Part shown: in pieces, positions 5,750-6,546 of the stretch
Layout of the letters: each line of letters starts with the position of its first letter
Numbering within the stretch: the first letter of the stretch is position 1
Origin: DATAFF01 sp036265615
GTDB taxonomy: Bacteria > Pseudomonadota > Alphaproteobacteria > Rhizobiales > Aestuariivirgaceae
NCBI GenBank assembly: GCA_036265615.1
Contig: DATAOT010000202.1
Location: 1-6,546, forward strand
Direction: 5' to 3'
DNA: 6,546 nucleotides
The notes under the pieces: model-generated
What the model was told of the DNA's origin: nothing
Database searches by the model: none
The model's input: only the letters and a program-made list of their open reading frames with translations
Made by a program: the position numbers and the translations under genes

Positions 5750-6439
5750 TCACCGGCCGATGTGCCGGGGCAGCGCCTCGAGGCTTTCGAGCTCGAGCGC
5801 CGGAGCGCCGGGAATGCAGTCGGCCGGCCCGCCGCTCCTGTTGATCCAGGCCACCTGAAAGCCGAAGCTCGCAGCCGCCTTGGCGTCCCAGCTGTTGGCG
5901 GATATGAAGCAAACGTCGTGCGGGCTCGCGAGCTTGAGCACCTGCTGGGCATGGCGGTAGACGCGGCGCGAGGGCTTGAAGATGCCGACCTCCTCGACCG
6001 AGATCACCTGATCGAAGCATCTGGCAAGGCCCGAGGCGCGGAGGACGCCGTCGAGCATGGCCGGGCTGCCATTGGAGAGAATGGCGAGGCGCAGGCCGCG
6101 GCGCTGCAAGTCGACGAGGGTCGGCTCGGCATCCTGGAACGGGTCGAGCCTCAAATAGAGCTCCATCAACCGCCGATGCAGCTCGCGGTCATCGAGCCCG
6201 AACAGCTGCATGGCGTGGTCGAGGGCATCGGAGGTGACCTGCCAGAAATCGGCATGGACCCCCATCAGGCTTCGCAACCAGGCATATTGCAACTGCTTGT
6301 CGCGCCAGGTGGCGGATAATGATTGGGCCTTGTCATCGTCGAGGGCCGCCAAGGCGCGCAGCACCGGCGTGTGGACGTCGAACAGGGTTCCGTAAGCGTC
6401 GAAGACGCAGGCTTTGATGCCCTGAAGCGGTGCTGGCAT
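5750..6439 (-). CDS. haloacid dehalogenase type II (L-2-haloacid dehalogenase)
   Basis: This is a 229-residue HAD-superfamily enzyme. Type II dehalogenases hydrolyse L-2-halo acids to D-2-hydroxy acids through an aspartyl-ester intermediate in the cytoplasm. The nucleophile is Asp14 in FDAYGTLFDVH (13-23), with Thr18. WRDKQLQYAWLR (45-56) carries the family arginine (Arg46) and the aromatic lid. Motif II is LSNGSP (121-126: Ser122, Asn123), Lys155 is in GIFKPS (152-157), and Tyr161 follows. Motif III/IV FISANSWDAKAAASFGF (178-194) holds Ser180, Asn182, Trp184 and Asp185. These correspond to the full catalytic set known from L-DEX YL (Asp, Thr, Arg, Ser, Lys, Tyr, Ser, Asn, Asp), so a true dehalogenase is more likely than a generic HAD phosphatase. 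Length is normal. The ATG at 6439 has GGGG (6442-6445) only 2 bases upstream, a short spacing; no later start keeps the first motif properly placed. The physiological substrate may still be non-halogenated. Confidence 0.93.
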   Translation of the reverse strand: MPAPLQGIKACVFDAYGTLFDVHTPVLRALAALDDDKAQSLSATWRDKQLQYAWLRSLMGVHADFWQVTSDALDHAMQLFGLDDRELHRRLMELYLRLDPFQDAEPTLVDLQRRGLRLAILSNGSPAMLDGVLRASGLARCFDQVISVEEVGIFKPSRRVYRHAQQVLKLASPHDVCFISANSWDAKAAASFGFQVAWINRSGGPADCIPGAPALELESLEALPRHIGR

Positions 6440-6487
6440 TTCCCCGTTTCGCCTGCTTGCTGGCTCAGGTCGTCAGCATAGCGGATT

Positions 6488-6532
6488 TAGAGCGTGATGA
6501 GACATACGTTAATCTCGGGACATCGTGCTCTA
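6488..6532. repeat. TAGAGC-type intergenic hairpin, probably a dispersed Hyphomicrobiales repeat
   Basis: TAGAGCGTGATG (6488-6499) and CATCGTGCTCTA (6521-6532) are near-perfect inverted arms. Ten of twelve positions pair as Watson-Crick and the other two as G-U in the plus-strand RNA, around a 21-base loop. Short hairpins beginning CTAGAGC or TAGAGCGTGATG are common between genes in Hyphomicrobiales genomes, from general knowledge. It lies upstream of the dehalogenase gene, so it could overlap that gene's promoter or terminate a gene to the right. No long T-run follows it. Only one copy is present here, so the repeat status is an inference. Confidence 0.5.
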
Positions 6533-6546
6533 GCCGAGCTTGCCGA

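Overview
The window is GC-rich, gene-dense bacterial DNA. Third-position G/C bias, the protein sequences and a TAGAGC-type intergenic hairpin near the right edge all suggest an alphaproteobacterium, probably of the Hyphomicrobiales (Rhizobiales). That assignment is inferred from style; no rRNA or other phylogenetic marker is present. Seven protein-coding genes fill almost the whole window. No tRNA, rRNA, insertion sequence or CRISPR array is visible.

Layout from left to right. (1) A minus-strand pair transcribed toward the left edge: a classical short-chain dehydrogenase/reductase (888-1673), then 21 bases downstream an acyl-CoA dehydrogenase (1-866) whose 3' end lies outside the window. (2) A 128-base divergent intergenic region with an 8-bp inverted repeat bracketing a possible promoter. 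(3) A plus-strand pair encoding the small (DctQ-type, 1802-2341) and large (DctM-type, 2338-3753) membrane subunits of a TRAP transporter, which overlap by 4 bases. (4) On the opposite strand, ending 6 bases after the large subunit, the TRAP periplasmic binding protein (3760-4851). It has a Tat signal and looks like the TakP alpha-keto-acid binding proteins. (5) A 102-base divergent region with a 13-bp palindrome. (6) A plus-strand class-I glutamine-amidotransferase-like hydrolase of the PuuD/peptidase C26 family (4954-5742). (7) Convergent with it, 7 bases apart, a type II (L-2-)haloacid dehalogenase with a full set of catalytic residues (5750-6439). (8) A 107-base right-hand flank with a TAGAGC hairpin.

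Taken together, this looks like a small accessory catabolic region for a carboxylic acid. A Na+-dependent TRAP importer of the alpha-keto acid/chloroaromatic subtype would bring in a small organic acid. The dehalogenase (2-halo acid to 2-hydroxy acid), the SDR (hydroxy/keto interconversion) and the acyl-CoA dehydrogenase are enzymes that could act on such acids. This linkage is an inference from gene proximity. The unusual point is the architecture: the binding protein is separated from its permease and faces it tail to tail, and the window alternates strands in divergent and convergent blocks with almost no spacer at the 3' ends. I saw no clearly novel system; every gene belongs to a recognisable family.
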